From assembly GCA_934754505.1 (NCBI GenBank), contig CAKVIE010000019.1, forward strand, positions 1 to 44,819: DNA of 44,819 nt, given 5' to 3'. Positions 22,946 to 32,266 of the stretch are shown in pieces. This stretch comes from an uncultured Candidatus Melainabacteria bacterium. Lineage in GTDB: Bacteria; Cyanobacteriota; Vampirovibrionia; Gastranaerophilales; Gastranaerophilaceae. The position numbers were made by a program, and so were the translations under genes. Positions within the stretch are counted from its first letter, which is position 1. Each line of letters begins with the position of its first letter. The notes under the pieces are model-generated. The model did not search any database. It had not been told where the DNA came from and was given only the letters and a program-made list of their open reading frames with translations.

Positions 22946-23950
22946 ATGGTAAAAGTAGCAATAAACGGATTCGGAAGAATCGGACGTAACACATTAAGAG
23001 CAGCTATCAGAGAAGGTATCTTTACTGAACTTGATTATGTAGCAATCAATGACCCCGGTTTGAAACCTGCAGATGCAGCTCGTATTTTCAAGTATGACTC
23101 AGTTATGGGTAAATTCGACGGTGAAGTTGAAGCTGTTGAAGATGGTATCATCGTTAACGGACACAAAATTTTGTTCTTCGCTGAAAAAGACCCCGCTCAA
23201 CTTCCTTGGGCTAAACTCGGAGTTGAAGTTGTTATTGAATCAACTGGTTTCTTCACAGATGCAACAAAAGCTCACGCTCACATCGATGCAGGTGCTAAGA
23301 AAGTTATCATTTCTGCTCCTGCAACAAACGAAGACATCACTATCGTTTTAGGTGTAAACGATAATATGTATGATTCAGCAAAACACAATGTAATTTCAAT
23401 GGCATCTTGTACAACTAACTGCTTAGCACCGGTTGCTAAAGTTATCAAAGAAAAATTCGGCATTGTTAAAGGCTTGATGACAACAGTTCACTCATATACA
23501 GGCGACCAAAGAATTTTGGATGCAGGTCACAAAGACCCCAGAAGAGCAAGAGCCGGTGCTTTGAATATCGTTCCGACTAAAACAGGTGCTGCAAAAGCAG
23601 TTGCTTTGGTTATCCCTGAATTAAAAGGTAAATTGGACGGTTTCGCAATGAGAGTTCCTACTCCGGACGTTTCATTGGTTGACGTTGTATTCGAAACTGA
23701 AAAGAAAGTTACAGTTGAAGAAGTTAACGCAGCATTAAAAGAAGGTGCTGACGGACACGTTCTTTGCTACACTGAAGAACCGCTTGTATCATCAGACTAC
23801 ATCGGTTCATCACAATCATCAACAGTTGACGCTTTGTTAACAAGAGTTATGGGCGACAATATGGTTAAAATCATTTCTTGGTATGATAACGAAATGGGTT
23901 ATTCAACAAGATTGGCTGAAACTCTTAAGATGGTTGCTGAAAAATTGTAA
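22946..23950 (+). CDS. gap: Glyceraldehyde-3-phosphate dehydrogenase
   Basis: 334 aa from the ATG preceded by AGGAG. An in-frame upstream ATG at 22895 lies at or before the promoter -10 and is rejected. The N-terminal Rossmann fold has INGFGRIGRN. The catalytic Cys155 lies in SMASCTTNCL, with the His of TTVHSYTGDQ. It is a class I phosphorylating GAPDH that makes 1,3-bisphosphoglycerate with NAD(P). Asp at the end of strand 2 (AINDP) favours NAD. Strong promoter, ribosome site and terminator suggest high monocistronic expression, as usual for this enzyme. Confidence 0.97.
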   Translation: MVKVAINGFGRIGRNTLRAAIREGIFTELDYVAINDPGLKPADAARIFKYDSVMGKFDGEVEAVEDGIIVNGHKILFFAEKDPAQLPWAKLGVEVVIESTGFFTDATKAHAHIDAGAKKVIISAPATNEDITIVLGVNDNMYDSAKHNVISMASCTTNCLAPVAKVIKEKFGIVKGLMTTVHSYTGDQRILDAGHKDPRRARAGALNIVPTKTGAAKAVALVIPELKGKLDGFAMRVPTPDVSLVDVVFETEKKVTVEEVNAALKEGADGHVLCYTEEPLVSSDYIGSSQSSTVDALLTRVMGDNMVKIISWYDNEMGYSTRLAETLKMVAEKL

Positions 23951-23971
23951 TTCGATTTTATCGAATGAAAC

Positions 23972-24004
23972 AAAAAACGGTCACTCACAAGGTGACCGTT
24001 TTTT
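23972..24004 (+). terminator. Strong terminator of gap
   Basis: A perfect 13-bp stem AAAAAACGGTCAC / GTGACCGTTTTTT (23972-23984 and 23992-24004) with a 7-nt loop, ending in T. It could work in both directions. Confidence 0.9.
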
Positions 24005-24185
24005 ACTGATTATTTTTTATCATATATCACTGCATCAAAAATTTATCTGTTTTTTACAAAAATCCTCTGAAAAGATATAAAAATAGAACAAAATAAGAAT
24101 TTAATATATATATATGATTTGTTTTTATCAAAATTGTAGTTCAATTAATATGTGAATGTGAATTTAATCTAAAGAGGATATATAA

Positions 24186-24641
24186 ATGAAAAACGTACTT
24201 CAAACAACAATTGTATTAGCTGTTACGGCAATTTTTTCAGCACCTGCTTTTGCTGACGGGCTTATCTTTGACCCTGATTCATATCCCGTAAAAGCAACTA
24301 ACAACACAGTTGTTGCACAAAATACAACAGCTCAATCAACATCACCTTATGCAGTAGCTCCGACGGCTGTTAATACAAAAAAAGTTCAAGATATTCAAAA
24401 TTCAGAAACAAGACAAAATAATAATATGCAAAATGCACTTTTTGAACTTGATTCTGCACAAGTTGATATCAGAAACCAATTAATTGAAGCAAGAGCTAAA
24501 TATACTGACATCGATAACCAATATAAATTAATCAGAGAACAAAGAAAAATTCAAAAACAAACGGTTAAAGATGCAGAAAAAAGAATTAACCGCATCGAAA
24601 AAACAAAAAACCAAATTAGAAAAAGTATGCAAATTAACTAA
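24186..24641 (+). CDS. Secreted coiled-coil protein of unknown function
   Basis: 151 aa. The signal peptide (1-23) has a clear AFA-D cleavage site. A low-complexity Thr/Asn/Ala region follows to about residue 70. The rest is a long charged helix (about 78-148; DIDNQYKLIREQRK, KDAEKRINRIEKTK) likely to form a coiled coil. It is probably periplasmic or attached to the envelope. AGAGGATAT precedes the ATG. It is monocistronic between gap and a bidirectional terminator. No catalytic motif is visible. Confidence 0.75.
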   Translation: MKNVLQTTIVLAVTAIFSAPAFADGLIFDPDSYPVKATNNTVVAQNTTAQSTSPYAVAPTAVNTKKVQDIQNSETRQNNNMQNALFELDSAQVDIRNQLIEARAKYTDIDNQYKLIREQRKIQKQTVKDAEKRINRIEKTKNQIRKSMQIN

Positions 24642-24663
24642 TTGGACAGGCATTTTTAAAAAG

Positions 24664-24685
24664 GTCGGGGTTCCCCGACTTTTTT
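24664..24685. terminator. Bidirectional terminator between the coiled-coil gene and recJ
   Basis: A 7-bp GC-rich stem GTCGGGG / CCCCGAC (24664-24670 and 24673-24679), with T runs on both strands (TTTTTTATTTT on plus; CTTTTTAAAAA on minus). It lies between convergent genes. Confidence 0.8.
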
Positions 24686-27053
24686 ATTTTGTCAGATATT
24701 TTTTTAAATCCTCTGTTGACGTATTGCAAATCATATCGCAGTGTTTATTGTATTTTTCCACCAGCAATTCAAGGGTTTTGAACTCGTCTGATTTTGATAA
24801 ATTTTCAAACGATACGGGTGTTATTGCACCTATTGATATTTCGTCATTTTTACCAATTTTTTCAATAGTTGCAAAACCGCATACAGAAAGCAATTTCATA
24901 GTTTGATTTATTATTTCATTGTTGAATAAAGAATTTTTTTTGATAACACTAATCGTGGTTTTGCCGTTTAATGCTGATTTTGCGTATTTTAACATGCCCG
25001 CAATTTTTGAAATAACATTTTTGATATCTGATTTTTCATTTTCATAATTGAGGAACAGAAGTTCTTTAATATTATTATTAAAGAGTTTTTTGATTAAATT
25101 TGCCGAACGGGGCATGTCAACGAAAATAAGCACATCGAGGTTTTGAGGTAAATTTTCGCAATCGAAAATTTTACTTTTCGGCATATTTTTCGAGATGAAG
25201 AAATCCGTTGATTTTTTTAATTCGCAGAAAACACCGCAATTTTCAGCAGAATGTGCAATAATATTCAAAATTTTATCATACCCTTTAGCTTGAGTGCGGC
25301 AGTCAATAAATTTAGGAAATTTCGACGTATTAATTTTTTTATCGGGAAGAATATAGTCTTTGATTAGAAGCTGAATAGAAGTTTTCCCGTTAAAAGTATT
25401 TATTTCCGGAAAAAACGCAATATCAATTTTGTCAGAATTTTCCCCAGCAAATTGAGGTTCTGACCATTTTACGCATTCTAAACTTTTGCCGTTTTCATCA
25501 ACGCAATATAATTTAAGGTGATTTTTATTCTGTCCCATAAATTTGAAGGTAGCAACCTGAAGATTTTTCATCGCCAAAACAGGCTTTTCATTAGCAGCAC
25601 CAAACGGTTCAAGCATCTTCAATGTTTCTATTATCTCCATTGAAATATCATCAGCCGAAAGTTCCAAATCTATTGGTAAAATTTCTTTTATTTCTTCGCC
25701 GTTTGTTTGTTCTAAAACCGAATTATTGATTGCATCTCGGACTTTTTCAAAAGAAACTGTGTTTCCGTCAAAAGCAAAACCGCCTGCAAATTCATGCCCG
25801 CCGAAACTCAAAAACAAATCCTTATTTTCGTTAAGAATTTCGTATATATTGATGCCTTTCAAACCACGGCAAGAACATCTGTAAATGTTCTCACGCTTTG
25901 TCATCACGAAAGCAGGTTTTGTATATGTTTCAACCAATTTAGATGCAGAAAGTCCGATAATTCCTATGTGAGCATCTTCATCGCAAATAACGACTGAATT
26001 TTTATACTGTGTCGGATTTTCCTGAATAATATTTTCGGCACGTTCAAATGCTTCACAGCAAAGCTGCTGTCTTTCGGAATTCAAAGCCGATAGTTTTTCC
26101 GCAATATCTTTCAGTTCATTTTCATCATCAGAAATAAACAGGCTGAAAGATAAATCAGCACTTGCAAGCCGTCCTGCCGCATTTAACCTCGGAACAACCG
26201 TAAACGCTATCATTTCGGAATTGATTTTTTCAAAATCCGTAATCCCTGCATTTGTAAGTAATTCCGATACACCTTTGTTTGCACGGTTTTTCAGTGCTTT
26301 TAATCCCGAAAAAACTATATGTCGGTTTTCACCTTGTAACGGCACAATATCGCCGACTGTGCCAATCGCAGCTATTGCAAGTATTTCTTCGTATAAATCA
26401 TTTTTATCGTATTTTTTTAATAATTCAGAGGCGAGTTTAAATGCTATTCCTGCTCCCGATAAATTGCACAAAGACTCAATATCTGTGGCTGACAGGTCTT
26501 CAATCAAAGAATTTTTTGCCTTGGGGTTAATAATGGCAAATGCTTCCGGCAAGATTTCGGGAGCTTCGTGGTGATCCGTAATTATAACATCTGTTTTGAA
26601 GGTTTTTGCGAATTTGACTTCCTCAAGATTAGATATTCCGCAATCTACCGTGATTATTAGCTTAACTTTCTCTTTGGCAATAAATTTTACCAAAGCTTTT
26701 GTGTTCATTCCGTGATTTTCGCTGTCACGGTTGGGAATATATTTATCAATATTGCAGCCTATTGCCTTTAATGTTTTGAATAAAATTGCGGTACTTGTAA
26801 CTCCGTCTGTGTCAAAATCACCCCAAATCAGCACCTTTTCTTGCGAAGAAATGGCGTTTTCTATTCGAGAAAGGACTTTATCATTGTCTTTAAAAACAGA
26901 AAATGGTATAAACGACTTTTTTTCAGGGTTTAAAAAATCTTCAGCTTTCGCATCTGTATTAATGTTTCTGATTAATAAAAGTTTGGCAAGCAGCGGATTT
27001 TCTTTTGCTATCGCAAGAGTTCCCGCTACTTTAGGAATTTTCCAGAGCTTCAT
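24684..27053 (-). CDS. recJ: Single-stranded-DNA-specific exonuclease RecJ
   Basis: 789 aa. The DHH phosphoesterase domain has WGDFDTDGVTST, VDCGISN and TDHHEAP as metal-binding motifs. The DHHA1 part has the GGHEFAGGF motif. An OB-like region and a long C-terminal extension (about 570-789) make it longer than the roughly 580-aa E. coli enzyme. It degrades single-stranded DNA 5' to 3' in recombination and mismatch repair. Its ATG overlaps the stop codon of the upstream acidic protein (ATGA), so translation is coupled. Distal in a minus-strand group with fixC, fixX and that protein. Confidence 0.92.
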   Translation of the reverse strand: MKLWKIPKVAGTLAIAKENPLLAKLLLIRNINTDAKAEDFLNPEKKSFIPFSVFKDNDKVLSRIENAISSQEKVLIWGDFDTDGVTSTAILFKTLKAIGCNIDKYIPNRDSENHGMNTKALVKFIAKEKVKLIITVDCGISNLEEVKFAKTFKTDVIITDHHEAPEILPEAFAIINPKAKNSLIEDLSATDIESLCNLSGAGIAFKLASELLKKYDKNDLYEEILAIAAIGTVGDIVPLQGENRHIVFSGLKALKNRANKGVSELLTNAGITDFEKINSEMIAFTVVPRLNAAGRLASADLSFSLFISDDENELKDIAEKLSALNSERQQLCCEAFERAENIIQENPTQYKNSVVICDEDAHIGIIGLSASKLVETYTKPAFVMTKRENIYRCSCRGLKGINIYEILNENKDLFLSFGGHEFAGGFAFDGNTVSFEKVRDAINNSVLEQTNGEEIKEILPIDLELSADDISMEIIETLKMLEPFGAANEKPVLAMKNLQVATFKFMGQNKNHLKLYCVDENGKSLECVKWSEPQFAGENSDKIDIAFFPEINTFNGKTSIQLLIKDYILPDKKINTSKFPKFIDCRTQAKGYDKILNIIAHSAENCGVFCELKKSTDFFISKNMPKSKIFDCENLPQNLDVLIFVDMPRSANLIKKLFNNNIKELLFLNYENEKSDIKNVISKIAGMLKYAKSALNGKTTISVIKKNSLFNNEIINQTMKLLSVCGFATIEKIGKNDEISIGAITPVSFENLSKSDEFKTLELLVEKYNKHCDMICNTSTEDLKKYLTK

Positions 27054-27496
27054 AATTTTTTGTAATCACCCTCTTGGTAATCGTCATCTTCGTCATCATC
27101 GTCAAAGTCTAAATCTTCGTCATCTTCTTCGTCCAAATCTTCCGGAGATTCCTTGATTTTATCCACAACCATTTTTGCCATCTGCTTTGCAACTTCTGTC
27201 TGAATATCTGCATCAGAATTTTCAAGCATTGTTATTGCGGCTCTTAATGTCTTGTCAATATCATACCATCTGCTGTGACCTTGATTTACCAAGCCTTCAT
27301 CAACCGCATTGATGATATCATCTACTCCCGAGTATTCACTATACGCAATATTATGCTCAATGATGATTTTAATAATGTTTAACGCTACCTTGATTTGCGT
27401 TTCGTCATCGGAAAGCTCTAATGTCTTCATTGAACGGGATAAAACAGGATCTTTGTCATACCAACGTCTGACATTTTCGCTGTATTCTTCACGCAT
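27050..27496 (-). CDS. Acidic protein with two WYD-type repeats
   Basis: 148 aa built from two copies of a roughly 40-residue unit: RWYDKDPVLSRSMKTLELSD (from 11) and RWYDIDKTLRAAITMLENSD (from 76), each continuing with Q-x-x-VA and a hydrophobic helix. The tail (about 117-145) is a run of Asp/Glu. The family name is not known to me. The acidic tail suggests an adaptor or DNA-mimic-like surface (inference). AAGGAG precedes the ATG. The stop codon overlaps the recJ start, suggesting a role with RecJ or a shared expression ratio. Confidence 0.75.
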   Translation of the reverse strand: MREEYSENVRRWYDKDPVLSRSMKTLELSDDETQIKVALNIIKIIIEHNIAYSEYSGVDDIINAVDEGLVNQGHSRWYDIDKTLRAAITMLENSDADIQTEVAKQMAKMVVDKIKESPEDLDEEDDEDLDFDDDDEDDDYQEGDYKKL

Positions 27497-27514
27497 CTTC
27501 GGATACTCCTTTTT

Positions 27515-27799
27515 CTAACTGTTCTTATATGTAATTCCATAATCTGATTTTGGGTATTCCCATTTCAATGTTTGCATATCACAAGCGATTTTGCATGCTC
27601 CGCATTCAAGACAATTTTCATACTTCACAAGAAGTGTATTGTTTTCTTCATCCCAAGAATAAACATCTGCAGGGCATACGTACATACATCCGTGTCCCGT
27701 ACATTTTTTACACGATTCAAAATCAGGTGCGAGATGTGACTTTTCGTTTGTATTCGTTTTTACTTTTGCAAGTTTTTCTTCGATTTTCTTTGGTATCAT
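27515..27799 (-). CDS. fixX: FixX-type ferredoxin-like protein
   Basis: 94 aa. Two cysteine groups, CKKCTGHGCMYVCP and CLECGACKIAC, match the FixX family, which partners FixC. It passes electrons within the FixABCX/ETF-quinone oxidoreductase system. It starts 5 bp after the fixC stop codon, with a weak AGG upstream, typical of a coupled pair. FixA and FixB are absent from the window. Confidence 0.88.
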   Translation of the reverse strand: MIPKKIEEKLAKVKTNTNEKSHLAPDFESCKKCTGHGCMYVCPADVYSWDEENNTLLVKYENCLECGACKIACDMQTLKWEYPKSDYGITYKNS

Positions 27800-27804
27800 T
27801 TTGC

Positions 27805-29103
27805 CTACTTTAACAAGTTTATTCCAAGTTTTACTATGTTATAAATATCTTTTAATAATGTTGAAATTTTTCTTTCGATGATGAAATTCTTTAAATATCG
27901 TCTGTATAATGATGCTCTCGGTATAAATCCTGATTGCGTGAACATTTCGAAAAATTCATTAACTTTTCTCGGGTAAAATTTTAAAAATGAATTGCTGTTT
28001 GCATGAACCGTCGGCAATACATCTTTATATGTCTTTAAATCTTTAAACGCAGAAGTGTTTCGTAAATTTACCGCATATTTTGATAATCTTTCTTCTGAAA
28101 AATCCTGCAGGTCAATCGCTTCAATCGCCGTCATTGCTGCAATTTTTCCGCTTAACATTGCAATGTTTGTTCCCTCAAAGTGAACATTGTTTACAAGCAT
28201 TGCCGCATCGCCGACAACCATAACACCGTTGCCGAATAATTTCGGCATTGCATTTACTCCGCCTTCGGGAATTAAATGTGCAGAATATTCCGAAAATTCT
28301 CCGTCTTTAATAATTGGTGCTATTGCAGGGTGTTCCGCTAATCTGTTCAACATCTCGTTCGGAGTTACTTTGTGCTTTTTCATTTCGTCTAAATTTATGC
28401 CGAGTCCTAAAGATATAACATCTTCTCCTGCATAAATTATTCCCATTGCTGTCATTCCGTCAAAAGGGGCTCCTATTAATTCCATAATGCAGCCTTCGCC
28501 TTCTTCCAAATTCAATCTGTCTTCAAGAACTTTCTTCGGAAGTTTTATAACTGCTTTTACTCCAAGTGCAACGTCACTGTCTTTTATGGTTTTTCTTAAT
28601 CCTATTTGTTTTGCCAATAAAGAATTTACACCGTCTGCGATAATGACAATATCTGCATAAAAATCTTCATCATCGGTTTTTATTCCGATAACTTTTCCAT
28701 CTCGGACAATAAGCTCTCGGACAGTCGTTTTGGGTGAAAAATATGCACCGACCATCTCTGCCTGCTCAATACACCAAGCGTCCCATTTTGCACGGTTTAC
28801 CGTATAACTTTTGGAGTCTTTAAATCTTTTATAATTTATTGAAACAAAACTTTTTTCATCAGCTAAAATGTATCGATGTTCAGTATTTACACGCTCAATA
28901 GGAGCTTCTTCCTTAAATTGAGGATATAAATCTATTGTCGGAAATTCATATATAGCTCCGCCGAACATGTTTTTGCTACCTGCAAAATTACCACGCTCAA
29001 GAATTACAACTTTTTTGCCTGCTCGGGCAAGAGTAATCCCCGCAGCCGCTCCTGCCGGTCCTGCCCCTACTACTATGACGTCAACTTTGTTGTTTTCTTC
29101 CAT
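27805..29103 (-). CDS. fixC: FixC-type flavoprotein (electron-transfer flavoprotein-quinone oxidoreductase family)
   Basis: 432 aa, the usual FixC length. The N-terminal FAD site is VGAGPAGAAAG (about 11-21) and a later GDAAMLVNNVHFEGTN is the second FAD motif. The C-terminal part carries helical segments near RKISTLLKDIYNIVKLGINLL that may contact the membrane. In FixABCX it receives electrons from FixAB. The upstream region (29104-29226) has no obvious ribosome site, but the ATG is consistent with homologues. It is the first gene of the fixC-fixX group; an electron-bifurcating role depends on FixAB encoded elsewhere. Confidence 0.88.
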   Translation of the reverse strand: MEENNKVDVIVVGAGPAGAAAGITLARAGKKVVILERGNFAGSKNMFGGAIYEFPTIDLYPQFKEEAPIERVNTEHRYILADEKSFVSINYKRFKDSKSYTVNRAKWDAWCIEQAEMVGAYFSPKTTVRELIVRDGKVIGIKTDDEDFYADIVIIADGVNSLLAKQIGLRKTIKDSDVALGVKAVIKLPKKVLEDRLNLEEGEGCIMELIGAPFDGMTAMGIIYAGEDVISLGLGINLDEMKKHKVTPNEMLNRLAEHPAIAPIIKDGEFSEYSAHLIPEGGVNAMPKLFGNGVMVVGDAAMLVNNVHFEGTNIAMLSGKIAAMTAIEAIDLQDFSEERLSKYAVNLRNTSAFKDLKTYKDVLPTVHANSNSFLKFYPRKVNEFFEMFTQSGFIPRASLYRRYLKNFIIERKISTLLKDIYNIVKLGINLLK

Positions 29104-29226
29104 TAGTATATCCTATTAGAAATGACAATTAATTATACAATTTTTTCAAATTTTCGGCAATGACTTAATATTAATCTTTTTTACTTTTTTGCAACCATAA
29201 AAAAAATAATTCATAATTTAATTATT

Positions 29227-30690
29227 ATGAAAAATTTTACAGTAGCATTTTTATCATTTTTTGCCATTTTTGCGGTAAATCTCTCGGTTTCTGCACTTGA
29301 GGTCGTTTATCCGCAAAAAACTCCCTATTATACAAACGCAAAAGAAACTTTTATTGTCGGAAATGTTGATAAAAAATCAAAACTTTTTGTCAACGATAAT
29401 CCCTTGAAAGTTTGGAAAAACGGTATGTTTTGCTACACTCCGACTTTAAATGACGGGCAAAATAAATTTGTTTTTGTTGAAAAGAAAAAAAATACTTCGA
29501 TTTCAAAAGAAATTTTAATAACCAAAAATATTCCAAAACCATATAAACCAAGCCCGAATGCAAAAAAAACACAGTTGAAAACTTTTGATAAAATAACTTC
29601 GGCTTTCGTCAATAAAAATAGTGTTCCTTTAAGAAATCAACCGTCTGAAAACGGCAGGCGAATTACCCATTTGCCGCTTAATACAAATCTTTTGCTCCAA
29701 GCTGAATACGGAAATTGGTATAAGTTATTTTCTTACGATTTAAAAGAGCCTATGTGGATAAGTAAATCTCATGCCTCTCTTTTATCTCAAGTCGAAACAA
29801 TACCTGTTGCTGATATTTCCGATATTGATTTTTATCAAGACGATAATTTTTTATATCTGAAATTATTTACCGATTTGCAAAATCCTTATAAAATTGCGGA
29901 AAAAAATAATTCTCTCGAGTTGACTTTATATAATATCAAAGATATTCCCAATTTAGAATTTATTTTGGAAACTCAAAATGTTTTCAACAATATTTCAAAA
30001 AAATCTTTTGAAAACAATATTTTAACACTGACAATCAATCCCGACGGCATGCTTTTGGGGTATGATGCGGAATATTACGGAAATTCGTTTATCTTCAAGC
30101 TCAGAAAAGCCCCGATTATTGATAAAAGACGTCCTCTTAAAGGTTTGACTATCGCCATTGATGCAGGTCATGGCGGAGAAGAAAAAGGTGCTCTCGGTTG
30201 TGCAAAAATTGATGAAAAAACTATCAATCTTCAAATTTCGCTGAAATTGAAAAAACTTCTTGAAAAGCAGGGTGCAACCGTTGTTATGACAAGAGAAAAA
30301 GATGAATATGTTGAAATTTACAGGCGGCCTGAAATTGCAAAAATTAACAATGCGATAATTTGTTTAAGTATTCACGCAAACTCAATGCTTGACGGCAATC
30401 CCTACAAAAAACACGGCACAAGTGTTTTCTACTACAATGGCCAAGCGAAAGAGCTTGCTTCTGCAATAAAAAATAAGTTGGTAAAGGATTTGAAATTACG
30501 TGATGACGGAGCTAATTACGCAAGTTTTGTTTTGACAAGACCGACTTTGCCCGTATCCGTTTTGATAGAAACGGCGTATATGCCAAATCCCGACGAGTAT
30601 TCAAAACTTACGGATAACAGATTTCAAAAACGTATGGCAAAATCAATTTCTGACGGTTTAAAACAATATTTAACCGAAACACGTCTTTGA
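29227..30690 (+). CDS. N-acetylmuramoyl-L-alanine amidase (Amidase_3) with N-terminal accessory domains
   Basis: 487 aa. A signal peptide (1-23, VSA-L) directs export. About 125-175 is an SH3-like segment (SVPLRNQPSENGRRITHLP). From about 305 the catalytic zinc domain has DAGHGG (His315), Glu330, SIHANS (His383) and IETAYMPN (Glu448), the complete AmiC-type set. It cleaves the lactyl-L-alanine bond of peptidoglycan, mainly in cell separation. No ribosome site is visible. It is divergent from fixC. Confidence 0.9.
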   Translation: MKNFTVAFLSFFAIFAVNLSVSALEVVYPQKTPYYTNAKETFIVGNVDKKSKLFVNDNPLKVWKNGMFCYTPTLNDGQNKFVFVEKKKNTSISKEILITKNIPKPYKPSPNAKKTQLKTFDKITSAFVNKNSVPLRNQPSENGRRITHLPLNTNLLLQAEYGNWYKLFSYDLKEPMWISKSHASLLSQVETIPVADISDIDFYQDDNFLYLKLFTDLQNPYKIAEKNNSLELTLYNIKDIPNLEFILETQNVFNNISKKSFENNILTLTINPDGMLLGYDAEYYGNSFIFKLRKAPIIDKRRPLKGLTIAIDAGHGGEEKGALGCAKIDEKTINLQISLKLKKLLEKQGATVVMTREKDEYVEIYRRPEIAKINNAIICLSIHANSMLDGNPYKKHGTSVFYYNGQAKELASAIKNKLVKDLKLRDDGANYASFVLTRPTLPVSVLIETAYMPNPDEYSKLTDNRFQKRMAKSISDGLKQYLTETRL

Positions 30691-30741
30691 TTTTTTTTGT
30701 ATATCTTTTTTGTTTAAAATTTGATATATTATTTATGGGTT

Positions 30742-32229
30742 ATGAACAAGTTATTTAAAAAATATAATATTGATATTTTCCAAAATCATTGGTATATATC
30801 GTCAACTATAATTTTTGCGGGAATAGTTCTGCGAATTATGATGTTTGCCTACAATAAATCATTTTGGTTCGATGAGGCATTACTCGGAAGCAGCATAGTA
30901 AACAAAAATTATTTTGAATTATTCGGAACATTGGATTTTATTCAAGTTGCTCCGCCTTTGTTCTGTATTGCATCAAAATTTCTGCTAAATATTTCAAATG
31001 CTGTCGGAAATTTTGCTTATCAGGATTTAGTTCTGAGAATAATTCCGTTGATATTCAGTGTATTATCTTTGCCTCTCTTTTCTGCTGTTGCTCAAAAATT
31101 TTTTAAAAATAATATTTTTATCTGGATAACAACTTTTATTTATTGCTTTAATCCGTATAATCTGCAATTCTGTCAGGATTGTAAGCAATATTCGTTAGAA
31201 AGTTTCATTGCTTTAGTGATGTTTTGGATTTTTTATTCCTTGGATTTGAAAAATTATTCAACGAAAAAAATAATTCTGCTTTCGCTTTTATTCGCAATAG
31301 TTCCGTGGTTTTCTATATCCTCGTTGTTCCTTCTTTTAGCTATGGCTGTTACTGCATTATTCTTTGATATAAAAGACAAAAATGCCTTGAAAAACTTTTG
31401 TATATTCTCTGTTCCCGTAATAACAAGCCTTTTGGCTTTAGTGATTTTTTATCTCTGTCCGATGTATCTTTCGACTTTTGAATATCAGGTTCATAGTTTT
31501 AGCTTTTTCTCTACTTTTTACAATCTTGATTTATCTGTTTTCAATTTTATATATAAATTTATAACGGACTTTTTCTTTATTTCTGTTAATAAATATCTTT
31601 TCTGGGCGTTTACAATATTAAATCTTTTTATATTGCTTAAACATCAAAATAAAAGAATGATATTTTTTATGATTATGGCAATTTTTGTGGTTTTTGTATC
31701 TAATATACCTAAATTTTACCCTGTTGCCCACAGATTATATCTGTTTGTTTTTCCGCTGATAATTTTCATATATTCACAAGTTTGTCTGTTGATTAAAAAC
31801 AACAAAATTGTTTCATCATTGATTTTAGCGGCTTTTATAATTTATTTTTATGTTTTTTCTCATTATCCTGTCCAAAATTTGTTAAAAACCAACAATTCCC
31901 GAAATGTTGCCGAAATTATTAAATATGATAACCCTCAAATGACAAATATCTATTATAATAATCCGAGTTTGAGATTGTACACGAAAAATAAAAATAACAA
32001 ATATTTCCCTCATTATGAAATGCTTGATACAGATGCGTTTGAACAAGATTTGGAAAAATATCTTCCGAATGAAAAAATTTACTTTTATACTTTATTTTTT
32101 AATAATGAATATAACGATTCTCTAAAAAAATATCTTTTATCAAATGATAAAATACAAGTCGATAAAATCTATTATCAGCCTGATTTTTGGCAGTTTTATG
32201 TTTGTTATATTGCGGTTCATAAAAAATAA
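30742..32229 (+). CDS. GT-C-type membrane glycosyltransferase-like protein
   Basis: 495 aa from ATG 30742; a TTG 21 bp upstream is an alternative start, and neither has a clear ribosome site. About ten hydrophobic segments run from residue 20 onward. Between the first two lies FWFDEALLG (Asp44-Glu45), followed by QVAPPLF, the arrangement of PMT/ArnT-like (GT39/GT83) transferases that move sugars from a polyprenyl phosphate carrier. The C-terminal part is soluble. It probably glycosylates a cell-surface molecule at the periplasmic face; the substrate is unknown. It follows the amidase by 51 bp. Confidence 0.8.
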   Translation: MNKLFKKYNIDIFQNHWYISSTIIFAGIVLRIMMFAYNKSFWFDEALLGSSIVNKNYFELFGTLDFIQVAPPLFCIASKFLLNISNAVGNFAYQDLVLRIIPLIFSVLSLPLFSAVAQKFFKNNIFIWITTFIYCFNPYNLQFCQDCKQYSLESFIALVMFWIFYSLDLKNYSTKKIILLSLLFAIVPWFSISSLFLLLAMAVTALFFDIKDKNALKNFCIFSVPVITSLLALVIFYLCPMYLSTFEYQVHSFSFFSTFYNLDLSVFNFIYKFITDFFFISVNKYLFWAFTILNLFILLKHQNKRMIFFMIMAIFVVFVSNIPKFYPVAHRLYLFVFPLIIFIYSQVCLLIKNNKIVSSLILAAFIIYFYVFSHYPVQNLLKTNNSRNVAEIIKYDNPQMTNIYYNNPSLRLYTKNKNNKYFPHYEMLDTDAFEQDLEKYLPNEKIYFYTLFFNNEYNDSLKKYLLSNDKIQVDKIYYQPDFWQFYVCYIAVHKK

Positions 32230-32237
32230 AATATAAA

Positions 32238-32260
32238 AAAGAGGATTTTTAATCCCCTTT
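32238..32260. terminator. Terminator between GT-C-like and tolC-like genes
   Basis: A 10-bp stem with one G-U pair, AAAGAGGATT / AATCCCCTTT (32238-32247 and 32251-32260), loop TTT. On the minus strand the stem is followed by TTTATA. It lies between convergent genes. Confidence 0.7.
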
Positions 32261-32266
32261 CTTTAC

